Shown here piece by piece: positions 1 through 7,303 of a stretch of DNA of 11,255 nucleotides. How positions within the stretch are numbered: the first letter of the stretch is position 1; each line of letters opens with the position of its first letter. Both the position numbers and the translations under genes were made by a program. The notes beneath the pieces were generated by a model. That model had not been told where the DNA came from, ran no database searches, and was given only the letters and a program-made list of their open reading frames with translations. The stretch is from an uncultured Clostridia bacterium (GTDB lineage Bacteria > Bacillota > Clostridia > Christensenellales > Borkfalkiaceae): NCBI GenBank assembly GCA_945835865.1, contig CAMAJQ010000006.1, forward strand, positions 1 to 11,255, written 5' to 3'.

Positions 1-2
1 TG

Positions 3-434
3 TCCGCATTCATCGTCGGCGGCGTGGGGGCGTTTCTGGGCGATTTCTTCTTTTATCCTGCCGCCATGTTCGTCTCCCTCGTCTCGCACGGCGCCGAGGC
101 GGTCGCCGTCTCCCTCCTTGCAAACGGGTACCGCGGCGAAATGCCGAAACCGTGGCGGGCGATCGCAGGCGTGCTTACGGGCGCAGTCCTGATGGTTGCG
201 GGATACACCTTCGGCAGAGCGTATACTTACGGAACGTGGCAAAGTTCCATGCTGAAACTTCCCTTCGAGATTTTACAGGCAGGCACGGGCGCCGTATTGG
301 GAACGGTCTTGTTTTACGCAACCCCACTCCGCAAGATCGCCCCGCAAATCAACCTCTCTTCCTTTTCCCTGCGAAGGGAAGCGAAAAAGAGGGAAACCGA
401 TAGCGGTCCGGCTACGGGCGGAAACGGCGAATAA
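3..434 (+). CDS. ECF transporter S component (3' part, 5' end outside window)
   Basis: This is the C-terminal 143 residues of an integral membrane substrate-binding (S) subunit of an energy-coupling factor vitamin transporter, which works with a shared EcfA-EcfA'-EcfT module in the cytoplasmic membrane. The frame is open from base 3 and closes with TAA at 432-434, so the true start lies left of the window; the GTG at 24 is internal. The visible part has the family layout: a Gly-rich segment followed by GDFFFYPAAMF, the helix with SLVSHGAEAVAVSLL, an amphipathic link, the helix with GAVLMVAGYTFGRAYTYG, then LPFEILQAGTGAVLGTVLFY. The last two resemble the 'MvlGYflae' and 'lpgNllQ' signatures of riboflavin-type S components (Pfam ECF-ribofla_trS). 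A polar tail rich in Arg, Lys and Gly closes it. The substrate cannot be read from this fragment. The family call is fairly sure, the substrate unknown. Confidence 0.7.
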   Translation, partial: SAFIVGGVGAFLGDFFFYPAAMFVSLVSHGAEAVAVSLLANGYRGEMPKPWRAIAGVLTGAVLMVAGYTFGRAYTYGTWQSSMLKLPFEILQAGTGAVLGTVLFYATPLRKIAPQINLSSFSLRREAKKRETDSGPATGGNGE

Positions 435-474
435 ACAGTCCCGGACCGGAACTCTTAAAGAAAATACTATGCTG

Positions 475-507
475 AAAGCCGGGCGGAAAGAATTCCGCCC
501 GGCTTTT
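475..507. terminator. Bidirectional intrinsic terminator between ECF-S and HD-GYP genes
   Basis: A perfect 14-bp stem (475-488 with 493-506, GC core GCCGGGCGG) closes a 4-base loop, followed on the plus strand by TTTT. On the minus strand the same stem ends in CTTTC. It sits 40 bases after the ECF-S stop and in the tail of the convergent HD-GYP gene, so it can serve both. Confidence 0.85.
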
Positions 508-630
508 CCGATTCGTTTGCCCGTCCCGCCTTTTCCTGAGACGACACGTTGATCCTGTTTTCAGATCGGTCCGACCGCCTGATTTCCCGACGCATGAAAG
601 AAACTTCGACCGACCCTTAGCCGTATGCGC

Positions 631-1944
631 TCATCCGTTCGGGGCGGGAAAAACGTTTTCGAATTTTCCGTGGATTTTCTCCACTTCCGTCCGTTTCAGA
701 AGAAAAGCGTCGACGACGGCGGGCTCGAAATCGCTTCCTCTCCCCCGTTCGATAATGGCAAAACACTCCTCCAAGGGCAGCGCGGCGCGATAGCACCTCT
801 TCTCGGACACGGCGTCGAACACGTCTGCGACCGCCATTATGCGGGCGCAAAGGGGAATATCCGTCCCTTTCAGCCCGTCGGGATACCCTCCTCCGCCCCA
901 CTTTTCGTGGTGACGGAGAGCCACGCTCTCGGCGACGCGGCAATAGGGCTCGTTTCCCGTTTTGCCGAAGGTCTCGCGGATGATCCTCCCGCCGTGAACG
1001 GTGTGCGTCTTGATGATCTCGTATTCCTCGTCGGTCAGCCTGCCGGGTTTCTGCAACACCGCGTCGGGCACGGCGATCTTGCCCACGTCGTGCAGAGGGG
1101 CGGCTTTGAAGAGATTGTCGGTATAATCGCGGGTGAGAACCTTCCGGTACGATCCTTGCTCCAACAGTCCGTCTACGATCAGGCGGACGTAAGCAGTCGT
1201 GCGGCGGACGTGTTCGCCCGTGCTCTCGTCGCGGTTTTCGATCAGAGTCGCGAACCCGGTGACCATTTCGGTATGGTTGTGAGCAAGTTCTTTGAGCGCG
1301 GGATTTTCCTCGTTGAGATATGCCCCGAGAATGAGCGCCGTCACCGAGACTGAGGTGATCAACGACTCGGGCACGAACGCCTGATACGCGGTGAACAGGA
1401 GGACGATCGAGAGAAAGATGGCAACGTTGACCCGTTTCCGAACCTCCACCATCCGCCATCTTTTCAGAAAGACGGCGGCGGCAAGAAGGGTATATACCGC
1501 CACCATGGCAAAACAGACGTAAACGGAAACGCCCATGGAATAATCGGTGGTCTCCCCTTTTTCAAACCGGAGATCTCCGAGGAAGGCAAGCGCGGCGATC
1601 ACGCTCATAAAGTAGGGAGCGCACGCGCCGATCAGCCCGACACGACTCTTCGGCAGACCGCCCGTAGTAGAGAGCATATACAGAAAAAGAACGAACATCA
1701 CGCTGTCGAGCGAAAGGAAAAAGACGGCGTGAAAAGCGAGATTGAGCGGTTTCGGAAAATCCTGCACGTTCACGGTATAAGCCGTCAGTCCGTCGAAAAT
1801 GAGACTGACGGTCCCCGTCACGAGTAACAGATCGAAAAAATTGAATTTCCGTTCTTCGTCGTAACGCCTGCGCTGAACGGCGTAGACGACGGCAATAAAC
1901 AAAACGATGATCAGACAGCCCGCCTGCAATTTAAAACTGTTCAC
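631..1944 (-). CDS. Membrane-bound HD-GYP domain protein (putative c-di-GMP phosphodiesterase)
   Basis: The product (437 aa) joins an N-terminal membrane region of about seven hydrophobic segments (roughly residues 5-210) to a C-terminal HD-GYP domain (about 220-420). HD-GYP domains hydrolyse the second messenger c-di-GMP at a two- or three-metal site. The metal ligands are visible: GEHV (H245), HDVGK (H285, D286, K289), H314 and H317, the HH pair at 345-346, the signature GGGGYPDGLKG around 350-360 and D374 in AVADVFDA. All key residues are present, so activity is plausible. The membrane part has no sensor fold that I recognise. The start is a GTG at 1944-1942 preceded by AGGGGA; no ATG lies better placed. 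The gene begins 35 bases after the mutY stop on the same strand, and no promoter is visible in that gap, so the two are probably cotranscribed. The ligand sensed is unknown. Confidence 0.9.
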   Translation of the reverse strand: MNSFKLQAGCLIIVLFIAVVYAVQRRRYDEERKFNFFDLLLVTGTVSLIFDGLTAYTVNVQDFPKPLNLAFHAVFFLSLDSVMFVLFLYMLSTTGGLPKSRVGLIGACAPYFMSVIAALAFLGDLRFEKGETTDYSMGVSVYVCFAMVAVYTLLAAAVFLKRWRMVEVRKRVNVAIFLSIVLLFTAYQAFVPESLITSVSVTALILGAYLNEENPALKELAHNHTEMVTGFATLIENRDESTGEHVRRTTAYVRLIVDGLLEQGSYRKVLTRDYTDNLFKAAPLHDVGKIAVPDAVLQKPGRLTDEEYEIIKTHTVHGGRIIRETFGKTGNEPYCRVAESVALRHHEKWGGGGYPDGLKGTDIPLCARIMAVADVFDAVSEKRCYRAALPLEECFAIIERGRGSDFEPAVVDAFLLKRTEVEKIHGKFENVFPAPNG

Positions 1945-1979
1945 GGTTTTTCCCCTATGCCGTCAAGGCAACGTTTTTC

Positions 1980-3056
1980 TCATTCTTTTTCATCCGTTTT
2001 ACCTTTCCGCATGATCGCGGCACGGTAATACCGGAATGCGGACGGAACGGCGTATTTCTGCGCGAGTTCTTCCTTCGTCGCCTGACGGAAAGGATCGGGA
2101 ACGCCGTCTACGTCGACGAGATACCCCGTCATTCTCCATTCCCTGTGCGTAAAGATATGCACGCTTTCGCCGAGAGGTTTCACGGAAAGAGGAATGGCGC
2201 CGACGGACGAAACGTACGCCCGCACCCCTTCTTCATCCAACCGTCCTTCCGCATTGGGAAACTGCCACATTCCCGCCAGAAGTCCTTTTTCTCCCCGTTT
2301 TTCTACGGAGAAACGATCCCCTTCCCGCAGCACGACGACCGTGCGCTCTTCCGCCACGCGCTCTTTTTTGGGCGATTTCACAGGGTATAAGTCGATTAAC
2401 CCTTCTTTTTTTGCGGAACAAAGTTCGGAAAGGGGACAGCGTTCGCACAGCGGAGCACCGTTCGGCAGACAGACGAGTTCCCCGACTTCCATCCAGCCCT
2501 GCGTCAAAAAAGACGCCTCCTCGCCGACCGGATAAACCGCCTTCAACGCTTCCGTGATCTTCTTTTTCGTCTCGGGCAGGGCGACGTCGTCCGGGCAAGC
2601 CGTCAGACGGGTAAACACCCGCATGACGTTGCCGTCGACCGCCGGTTCCCCCTTTCCGTAAGCGATAGACGCGATCGCCCCGGCGGTATAGTCCCCGATG
2701 CCGGGAAGTCCGCGGAGTTCCTTCGCTTCGGACGGCAGGATCCCGCCGAACTTTTCCATGATAAGTACCGCTGCTTTTTTCAGATTGCGGGCGCGGCTGT
2801 AATAGCCGAGCCCCTGCCACAGTTTCATGAGTCGGTCTTCGTCGACGGCGGCGAGAGACTGCACGTCGGGCAACTCGCGGAGAAAACGACGGAAATACGG
2901 AATAACCGCCTCGATCCTCGTCTGCTGCAGCATGATTTCGGAAATCCAAACGGAATACGGAGTCGGATCCTCCCGCCAGGGCAGGCTTTTCCCGTTCGCA
3001 CGGAACCAGGAGATCACCCTCTCCGCGCTTTCCTGCAATTTTTCCCGTTCGGTCAT
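1980..3056 (-). CDS. mutY: A/G-specific adenine DNA glycosylase MutY
   Basis: MutY removes adenine mispaired with 8-oxoguanine, the last guard against G:C to T:A changes in oxidised DNA. The 358-residue product has the standard order: catalytic domain with WISEIMLQQT (E40), helix-hairpin-helix LPGIGDYTAGAI (117-128), VDGN with catalytic D141, a [4Fe-4S] motif at C196, C204, C207 and C213, and a C-terminal NUDIX-like domain that reads 8-oxoguanine (from about 235), with the loop motif HIFTH (300-304) at the place of the usual F-S-H. The open frame runs back to 3242, but the ATG at 3056-3054 is chosen because GAAGGAGG lies at the right distance and MutY homology begins there; the upstream extension is Arg-rich and overlaps a terminator. 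The first cysteine gap is 7 residues rather than the textbook 6. HD-GYP follows on the same strand. Confidence 0.95.
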   Translation of the reverse strand: MTEREKLQESAERVISWFRANGKSLPWREDPTPYSVWISEIMLQQTRIEAVIPYFRRFLRELPDVQSLAAVDEDRLMKLWQGLGYYSRARNLKKAAVLIMEKFGGILPSEAKELRGLPGIGDYTAGAIASIAYGKGEPAVDGNVMRVFTRLTACPDDVALPETKKKITEALKAVYPVGEEASFLTQGWMEVGELVCLPNGAPLCERCPLSELCSAKKEGLIDLYPVKSPKKERVAEERTVVVLREGDRFSVEKRGEKGLLAGMWQFPNAEGRLDEEGVRAYVSSVGAIPLSVKPLGESVHIFTHREWRMTGYLVDVDGVPDPFRQATKEELAQKYAVPSAFRYYRAAIMRKGKTDEKE

Positions 3057-3116
3057 AACTCCTCCTTCGCCGGACGACGGAACGCCCGACCGATTGTTCG
3101 CCCTTCTGCCGAGAGA

Positions 3117-3167
3117 CGAAAAACCCCGCGGGATCCGCGCGTCCGAAACGCGACGAAACCCGCGGGG
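3117..3167 (-). terminator. Intrinsic terminator downstream of the Cys-rich miniprotein gene
   Basis: A 9-bp GC stem (3159-3167 with 3124-3132, CCCCGCGGG type) encloses a smaller hairpin (3138-3142 with 3148-3152). Read on the minus strand it is followed by GGGGTTTTTCG, a proper U tract. It lies between the miniprotein stop at 3251 and the mutY start, so mutY should start from its own promoter in 3057-3116, where I see none that is convincing, or depend on readthrough. Confidence 0.7.
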
Positions 3168-3250
3168 AAATTTTCCCTTTTCCCGATTCACGTTAGCAGA
3201 GGCGAGATAACCCCGACTCAACGGTGCGAACACGGAACGCAAGAGGGTGG

Positions 3251-3409
3251 TCAGTAATGCTCTTCGTTGTTCTTGTTTTTAAAATCGCCGCAGCACGTAC
3301 AACCCGTACAATCGCAGGTGATCTTGACCGTGCCGAGACAGCACGCCGTTCCGTTACAGTTGTGTTCGCACGAATTCACGTCGCATCTGATGCCCTGATT
3401 TTTTTCCAT
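3251..3409 (-). CDS. 52-aa Cys-rich miniprotein, DUF1540-like
   Basis: This short gene reads ATG at 3409-3407 to TGA at 3253-3251 and gives 52 residues with ten cysteines: C9, C14, C18, C23, C24, C32, C34, C37, C39 and C40. It opens MEKNQGIRCDVNSCEHN and closes with a charged tail ending NKNNEEHY. The 'IxCxVxxCxxN' start and the second Cys cluster followed by G-D-F resemble DUF1540, small Cys-rich proteins of clostridia with no known function that probably bind metal. A strong AAGGAGGA lies 8 bases before the ATG, and an intrinsic terminator follows, both of which support a real gene. It lies downstream of degV on the same strand, about 100 bases after its stop, with a hairpin in the gap. No signal peptide is visible, so it is probably cytoplasmic. 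The reading of the gene is firm; the family name is from motif memory only. Confidence 0.8.
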   Translation of the reverse strand: MEKNQGIRCDVNSCEHNCNGTACCLGTVKITCDCTGCTCCGDFKNKNNEEHY

Positions 3410-3428
3410 TCAAAGAATCCTCCTTGTC

Positions 3429-3460
3429 GGAAAACCGCCCCTTCAGGAAAGGGGTTTTCC
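3429..3460 (-). promoter_or_regulatory. Hairpin in the leader just upstream of the miniprotein ribosome binding site
   Basis: GGAAAACC (3429-3436) pairs with GGTTTTCC (3453-3460), with CCTT/AAGG inside. On the minus strand it ends 5 bases before the AAGGAGGA of the miniprotein gene and has no U tract after it, so it is a poor terminator for degV. It may instead mark an mRNA processing or stability element. A TATAAT on the minus strand (3492-3497) has no matching -35 box. Confidence 0.4.
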
Positions 3461-3508
3461 GCACGGTTTTATTATGTCCGTTGCAAGGAGGATTATACCT
3501 CGGGCAGT

Positions 3509-4354
3509 TTATTTATCCCCGTCGTTGAAATAGAGGATCCCAAGGGTATTCTTTCCGCAATGGCTGGAAACGGTACAACCTGCTTTCGTCTCGTAAACGG
3601 TTTCAAACCCGTATTCGCTCACGACCGCTTTCGCCGCCTCCACCATTTCGGGTTCGGCTTCGCTATGCGTGATGAAGATGATCGATTTATCGGGCGTATT
3701 GTACTTTTCCAACACGGTACGGCAGTATTTGGTCACGACGTCCGTCATCCTGCCGCGGAATTTATTGGTACTGCTCATCGTGCCCTCTCTCACTTCGATT
3801 TCAGGACGGATCTTGAGCAGATTCGCGCCGAGCAACGCGAGGGAAGAACATCTTCCTCCTTTGTAGAGATAGTCGAGACGTTCGATGACGAAACTCACCT
3901 GAACGAACGGGATCCTCGCCTCCACCTTTTTCACGATCTCCTCGGGAGCAACCCCCTCGTCCGCAAGCTTGCGGGCGTAGATCGCCTCCAGGGCAATTCC
4001 CGTAGAAAGGGTGCGGCTGTCGATCACGTAGACGTTTTTCAGTTTTTTCGCCGCGTTGATCGCGTTGTTACACGCGCTCGACATATCACCCGAGATATCG
4101 AAATGGATCACGGCGTCGCTCGTCTTGAGAAGCCCTTTGAAATATTCGGAAAACTCCTCTTCGTTGATGGCGTTGGTTTTGGGAAGGGTTTTGTTGTTGT
4201 CTGCGTACTCGAAAATCTCCGTAACGGGTACTTCCCCGTCGTGGAAGAATCGGTCGCCCATATTCACGCCGAACGGAATGATGGAAAAACGGTATTTTTC
4301 GATCAGTTCCGCGGTCAGGTCGCAAGCGCTGTCAAGCGAAACGGTTATCTTCAT
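3509..4354 (-). CDS. DegV family fatty-acid-binding protein
   Basis: DegV (FakB-like) proteins bind a fatty acid in the cleft between two domains; in Bacillota the FakB members present it to the kinase FakA for phosphorylation. The product (281 aa, normal length) shows the N-terminal strand with DSACDLTAEL, TNAINEEEFSEYF near residue 60, the SGDMSSACNNA segment that matches the usual S-G-x-x-S-x-x-x-x-A loop, VIDSRTLSTGIAL, the family hallmark LDYLYKGGRCSSLALLGANLLKIRPEI with its GGR, and the C-terminal VSSHCGKNTLGILYF matching the 'H-x-G-x-x-x-x-G' end. Start at ATG 4354-4352 with AGAGGA upstream. It has its own promoter (4415-4443). No fakA (DAK-domain kinase) gene is in the window, so the partner would be encoded elsewhere. 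The family call is sure; the ligand and any role in phospholipid synthesis are inferred. Confidence 0.93.
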   Translation of the reverse strand: MKITVSLDSACDLTAELIEKYRFSIIPFGVNMGDRFFHDGEVPVTEIFEYADNNKTLPKTNAINEEEFSEYFKGLLKTSDAVIHFDISGDMSSACNNAINAAKKLKNVYVIDSRTLSTGIALEAIYARKLADEGVAPEEIVKKVEARIPFVQVSFVIERLDYLYKGGRCSSLALLGANLLKIRPEIEVREGTMSSTNKFRGRMTDVVTKYCRTVLEKYNTPDKSIIFITHSEAEPEMVEAAKAVVSEYGFETVYETKAGCTVSSHCGKNTLGILYFNDGDK

Positions 4355-4414
4355 GATTTATTTCCTCTTTCCCGACGGGTCGCGCGGTTCTCGCCCTTCG
4401 GTCTTTTCCTATTT

Positions 4415-4443
4415 ATTGTATTACATTTCCCGAAAAAAATCAA
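4415..4443 (-). promoter_or_regulatory. Sigma-A type promoter of degV
   Basis: On the minus strand TTGATT (4443-4438), a 17-base spacer and TACAAT (4420-4415) lie about 60 bases before the degV start. The spacer carries CGGGAAATGT, nearly the same as in the msmK promoter. Confidence 0.75.
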
Positions 4444-4493
4444 GCGAATTTACACTGTCTCCGGATTTCGGAAATCCGACGTTTAAGGTTTGA

Positions 4494-4521
4494 AAAGGCG
4501 TTGCAACTGCGCAACGCCTTT
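4494..4521 (-). terminator. Intrinsic terminator of the sugar ABC ATPase gene
   Basis: A perfect 11-bp stem AAAGGCGTTGC (4494-4504) with GCAACGCCTTT (4511-4521) closes a 6-base loop. Read on the minus strand it ends CGCCTTTTC, 16 bases after the TAA of the ATPase gene, so it isolates that gene from degV. Confidence 0.85.
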
Positions 4522-4536
4522 CTTTCGTTTAAATGA

Positions 4537-5835
<1,299 letters not shown>

Positions 5836-5894
5836 TTATTTTCCTCCTCAATCTTACGGGCGCAATGGGGCGCCTTTTTCGATCTTATGCTAAT

Positions 5895-5923
5895 ATTATA
5901 TAACATTTTCCCGTTTTTTTCAA
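5895..5923 (-). promoter_or_regulatory. Sigma-A type promoter of the sugar ABC ATPase gene
   Basis: On the minus strand TTGAAA (5923-5918), a 17-base spacer and a perfect TATAAT (5900-5895). The -10 box is about 60 bases before the ATG. This is one of the strongest promoters in the window. Confidence 0.85.
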
Positions 5924-5985
5924 TAGCATTTATCACAAAAAAAGAAACGGACCGCAATTAAATTTGTACATTTTGCCCAAAAGCA

Positions 5986-6014
5986 TTGCACTTTCGGTTT
6001 TTTCGTGATATAAT
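5986..6014 (+). promoter_or_regulatory. Extended -10 promoter of the carbamoyltransferase-like gene
   Basis: TTGCAC (5986-5991), a 17-base spacer and TATAAT (6009-6014), preceded by TGA to give TGNTATAAT, the extended -10 form. The divergent msmK promoter starts about 60 bases to the left. Confidence 0.85.
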
Positions 6015-6070
6015 GGACGTAAAAAAAGACGGGCGTTTCCGGACGCACTTTTCCCCTGAAGGAGCACTCT

Positions 6071-6979
6071 ATGGATCTCAACCGCTTTTCCCCCACGGGA
6101 CAACTCGATAAAAAGCACCTGATTTCTCTTTCTAATTATAAAGAGGAAGATATTTACGAAATTCTTTGCAAGACGAAGGAGATCGAAAGGAAACTCGCCG
6201 TCGGCGAAAAACTTGCCGATCTCAGGGGCAAGTACGTCTGTCTGATCACCAAGCGCGGCTTCACCCGCTCGAGGATCGCCTTCGAGACCGCCGTTGCAAA
6301 ACTATCCGGTTCCGCCATCGTCTGTTCTCTTCACGGCACCGAACTCGAAACGATGGTCAACGATAAACTTTCCATGTCGGCGATCGCGGGGTACGGGCTC
6401 AACGCGATCGTCGTGCAGACCGCGGAAAAAACGGACGCCGAAACGATGGAACGCGGACTGGACGTCCCCGTCGTCAACGCCAACGTCAGGAGCGGTCCCT
6501 GTGAAGCGCTCGCCGCCCTCTATACGATATGGGAGGAAAAAGGCAGGCTCTCGGGACTGAAAGTCGCCATGATCGGAAACCCCTCGTCCTTCGTCGAAAA
6601 TTTTACCAATCCCTTCTGCGCCTGCGGACTCAACGTGACCGTCGTCTGTCCCGAACCCCTCGCCCCGTCCGAAGAAAGCCTCGCCTATTGCCGGCAGTAT
6701 GGTAACGTAAACGTCTGTCACGATCTGTCCGACGGATGCAAAAACGCAGACGTCCTCTACGTTTCGGACGACCTTCTTCCTCCCGGATTTTCTCTTTCGG
6801 CGGAAACCCTTTCCCTTCTCGCCGCTTCGGCGATCGTCCTGCACGTCCTTCCCCTTTCTCCCGACGGCGTACTCCGGGAAGACGTCGTAAACTCCCCCGC
6901 CTTCGTCGGCTTGAAAGAAGCGCACGTTCTTCCCTTTGTGGAAATGGCGGTCCTCTCTCTCCTCACGGCAAAAAAATAA
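6071..6979 (+). CDS. Aspartate/ornithine carbamoyltransferase-family paralogue with altered active site
   Basis: The 302-residue product has the length and order of an ornithine or aspartate carbamoyltransferase: an N-terminal KHLISLSNYKEEDIYEIL segment, LRGKYVCLI, a helix start where the carbamoyl phosphate loop belongs, the domain link with ALAALYTIWEEKGRLSGLKVAMIGN, and a C-terminal PAFVGLKEAHVLPFVEMAVLSLL helix. The catalytic motifs are changed. S-T-R-T-R is FTRSR (64-68), keeping the first Arg; H-P-x-Q is GPCE (142-145), losing both His and Gln; the Arg near 116 is absent from VVQT; H-C-L-P or H-P-L-P is HVLP (258-261); the ornithine-binding S-M-G motif is not seen. It is therefore likely a non-catalytic or refunctioned member. 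AAGGAG lies 6 bases before the ATG, and promoter and terminator flank it, so it is an expressed single-gene unit. No arginine or pyrimidine genes are adjacent. Ornithine versus aspartate branch is undecided. Confidence 0.85.
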   Translation: MDLNRFSPTGQLDKKHLISLSNYKEEDIYEILCKTKEIERKLAVGEKLADLRGKYVCLITKRGFTRSRIAFETAVAKLSGSAIVCSLHGTELETMVNDKLSMSAIAGYGLNAIVVQTAEKTDAETMERGLDVPVVNANVRSGPCEALAALYTIWEEKGRLSGLKVAMIGNPSSFVENFTNPFCACGLNVTVVCPEPLAPSEESLAYCRQYGNVNVCHDLSDGCKNADVLYVSDDLLPPGFSLSAETLSLLAASAIVLHVLPLSPDGVLREDVVNSPAFVGLKEAHVLPFVEMAVLSLLTAKK

Positions 6980-7017
6980 ATGATTCGGAAAACGGTCCCG
7001 AACGCGGTACCGGTCCG

Positions 7018-7049
7018 ACGCAGCCCTTCCCCGGCTGCGTTTTCTTTTT
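7018..7049 (+). terminator. Intrinsic terminator of the carbamoyltransferase-like gene
   Basis: ACGCAGCC (7018-7025) pairs with GGCTGCGT (7033-7040) around a 7-base loop, followed by TTTCTTTTT. It lies 39 bases after the TAA. Confidence 0.88.
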
Positions 7050-7116
7050 CCGCAAGAGGTATAAAACGGACACTTTCCGTCGATAAACGGAATATGCTGA
7101 AAAAGGAGGGCGACGT

Positions 7117-7212
7117 ATGTTCTGGCTGGGTTTTATCGCGGGAGCCGTTGTGGGCGCGAATTTCGGGATCATTCTGATGGCGATGATCAAAGTCGGCGGA
7201 GGCAACCGCTGA
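7117..7212 (+). CDS. 31-aa single-helix membrane peptide, DUF3789-like
   Basis: ATG at 7117 to TGA at 7210-7212 encodes 31 residues: a start MFWLGFIAGAVVGANFG, then IILMAMIKVGGGNR. The first 24 residues form one hydrophobic helix with small residues at regular spacing (GxxxGxxxG type), ending in a short basic Gly-rich tail. This matches the layout of DUF3789, tiny membrane peptides of clostridia and their mobile elements with no known function. A very strong AAAAGGAGGG lies 7 bases before the ATG, and a 17-bp terminator follows 13 bases after the stop. No clear promoter is visible; TATAAA at 7060-7065 has no good -35 box. Two small alternative hairpins (7066-7080 or 7075-7091) lie in the leader. 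The gene reading is well supported, the family name less so. Confidence 0.72.
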   Translation: MFWLGFIAGAVVGANFGIILMAMIKVGGGNR

Positions 7213-7225
7213 TCCCGCTTATGTG

Positions 7226-7270
7226 AAGAACGATCCCCGACCGGTCGTACAGAGGTCGGGGATCGTTCTT
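7226..7270. terminator. Bidirectional intrinsic terminator between the 31-aa peptide and MATE genes
   Basis: A perfect 17-bp stem AAGAACGATCCCCGACC (7226-7242) with its complement at 7254-7270 and an 11-base loop. It stands between convergent genes. The T tracts on both sides are short, but the stem is the longest in the window. Confidence 0.8.
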
Positions 7271-7303
7271 GCAATCGGATAGAAAAGTACTCGATAAAGT
7301 CGA

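Noticed and set aside
3057..3242. N-terminal extension of mutY to 3242
   Set aside because: The added 62 residues are Arg-rich, pass through the terminator stem at 3124-3167, and are not part of MutY. The ATG at 3056 has a strong ribosome binding site.
3224..4486. 420-codon open frame on the plus strand across degV
   Set aside because: It is antisense to degV, whose family motifs are clear. The frame has no domain likeness, is rich in His, Arg and Phe as expected from an antisense frame, and lacks a good start site.
5855..5880. Possible plus-strand terminator hairpin (GGCGC/GCGCC then TTTTT) in the msmK leader
   Set aside because: The stem is only about 5 bp and no plus-strand gene lies upstream; it is more likely a small leader hairpin of msmK.
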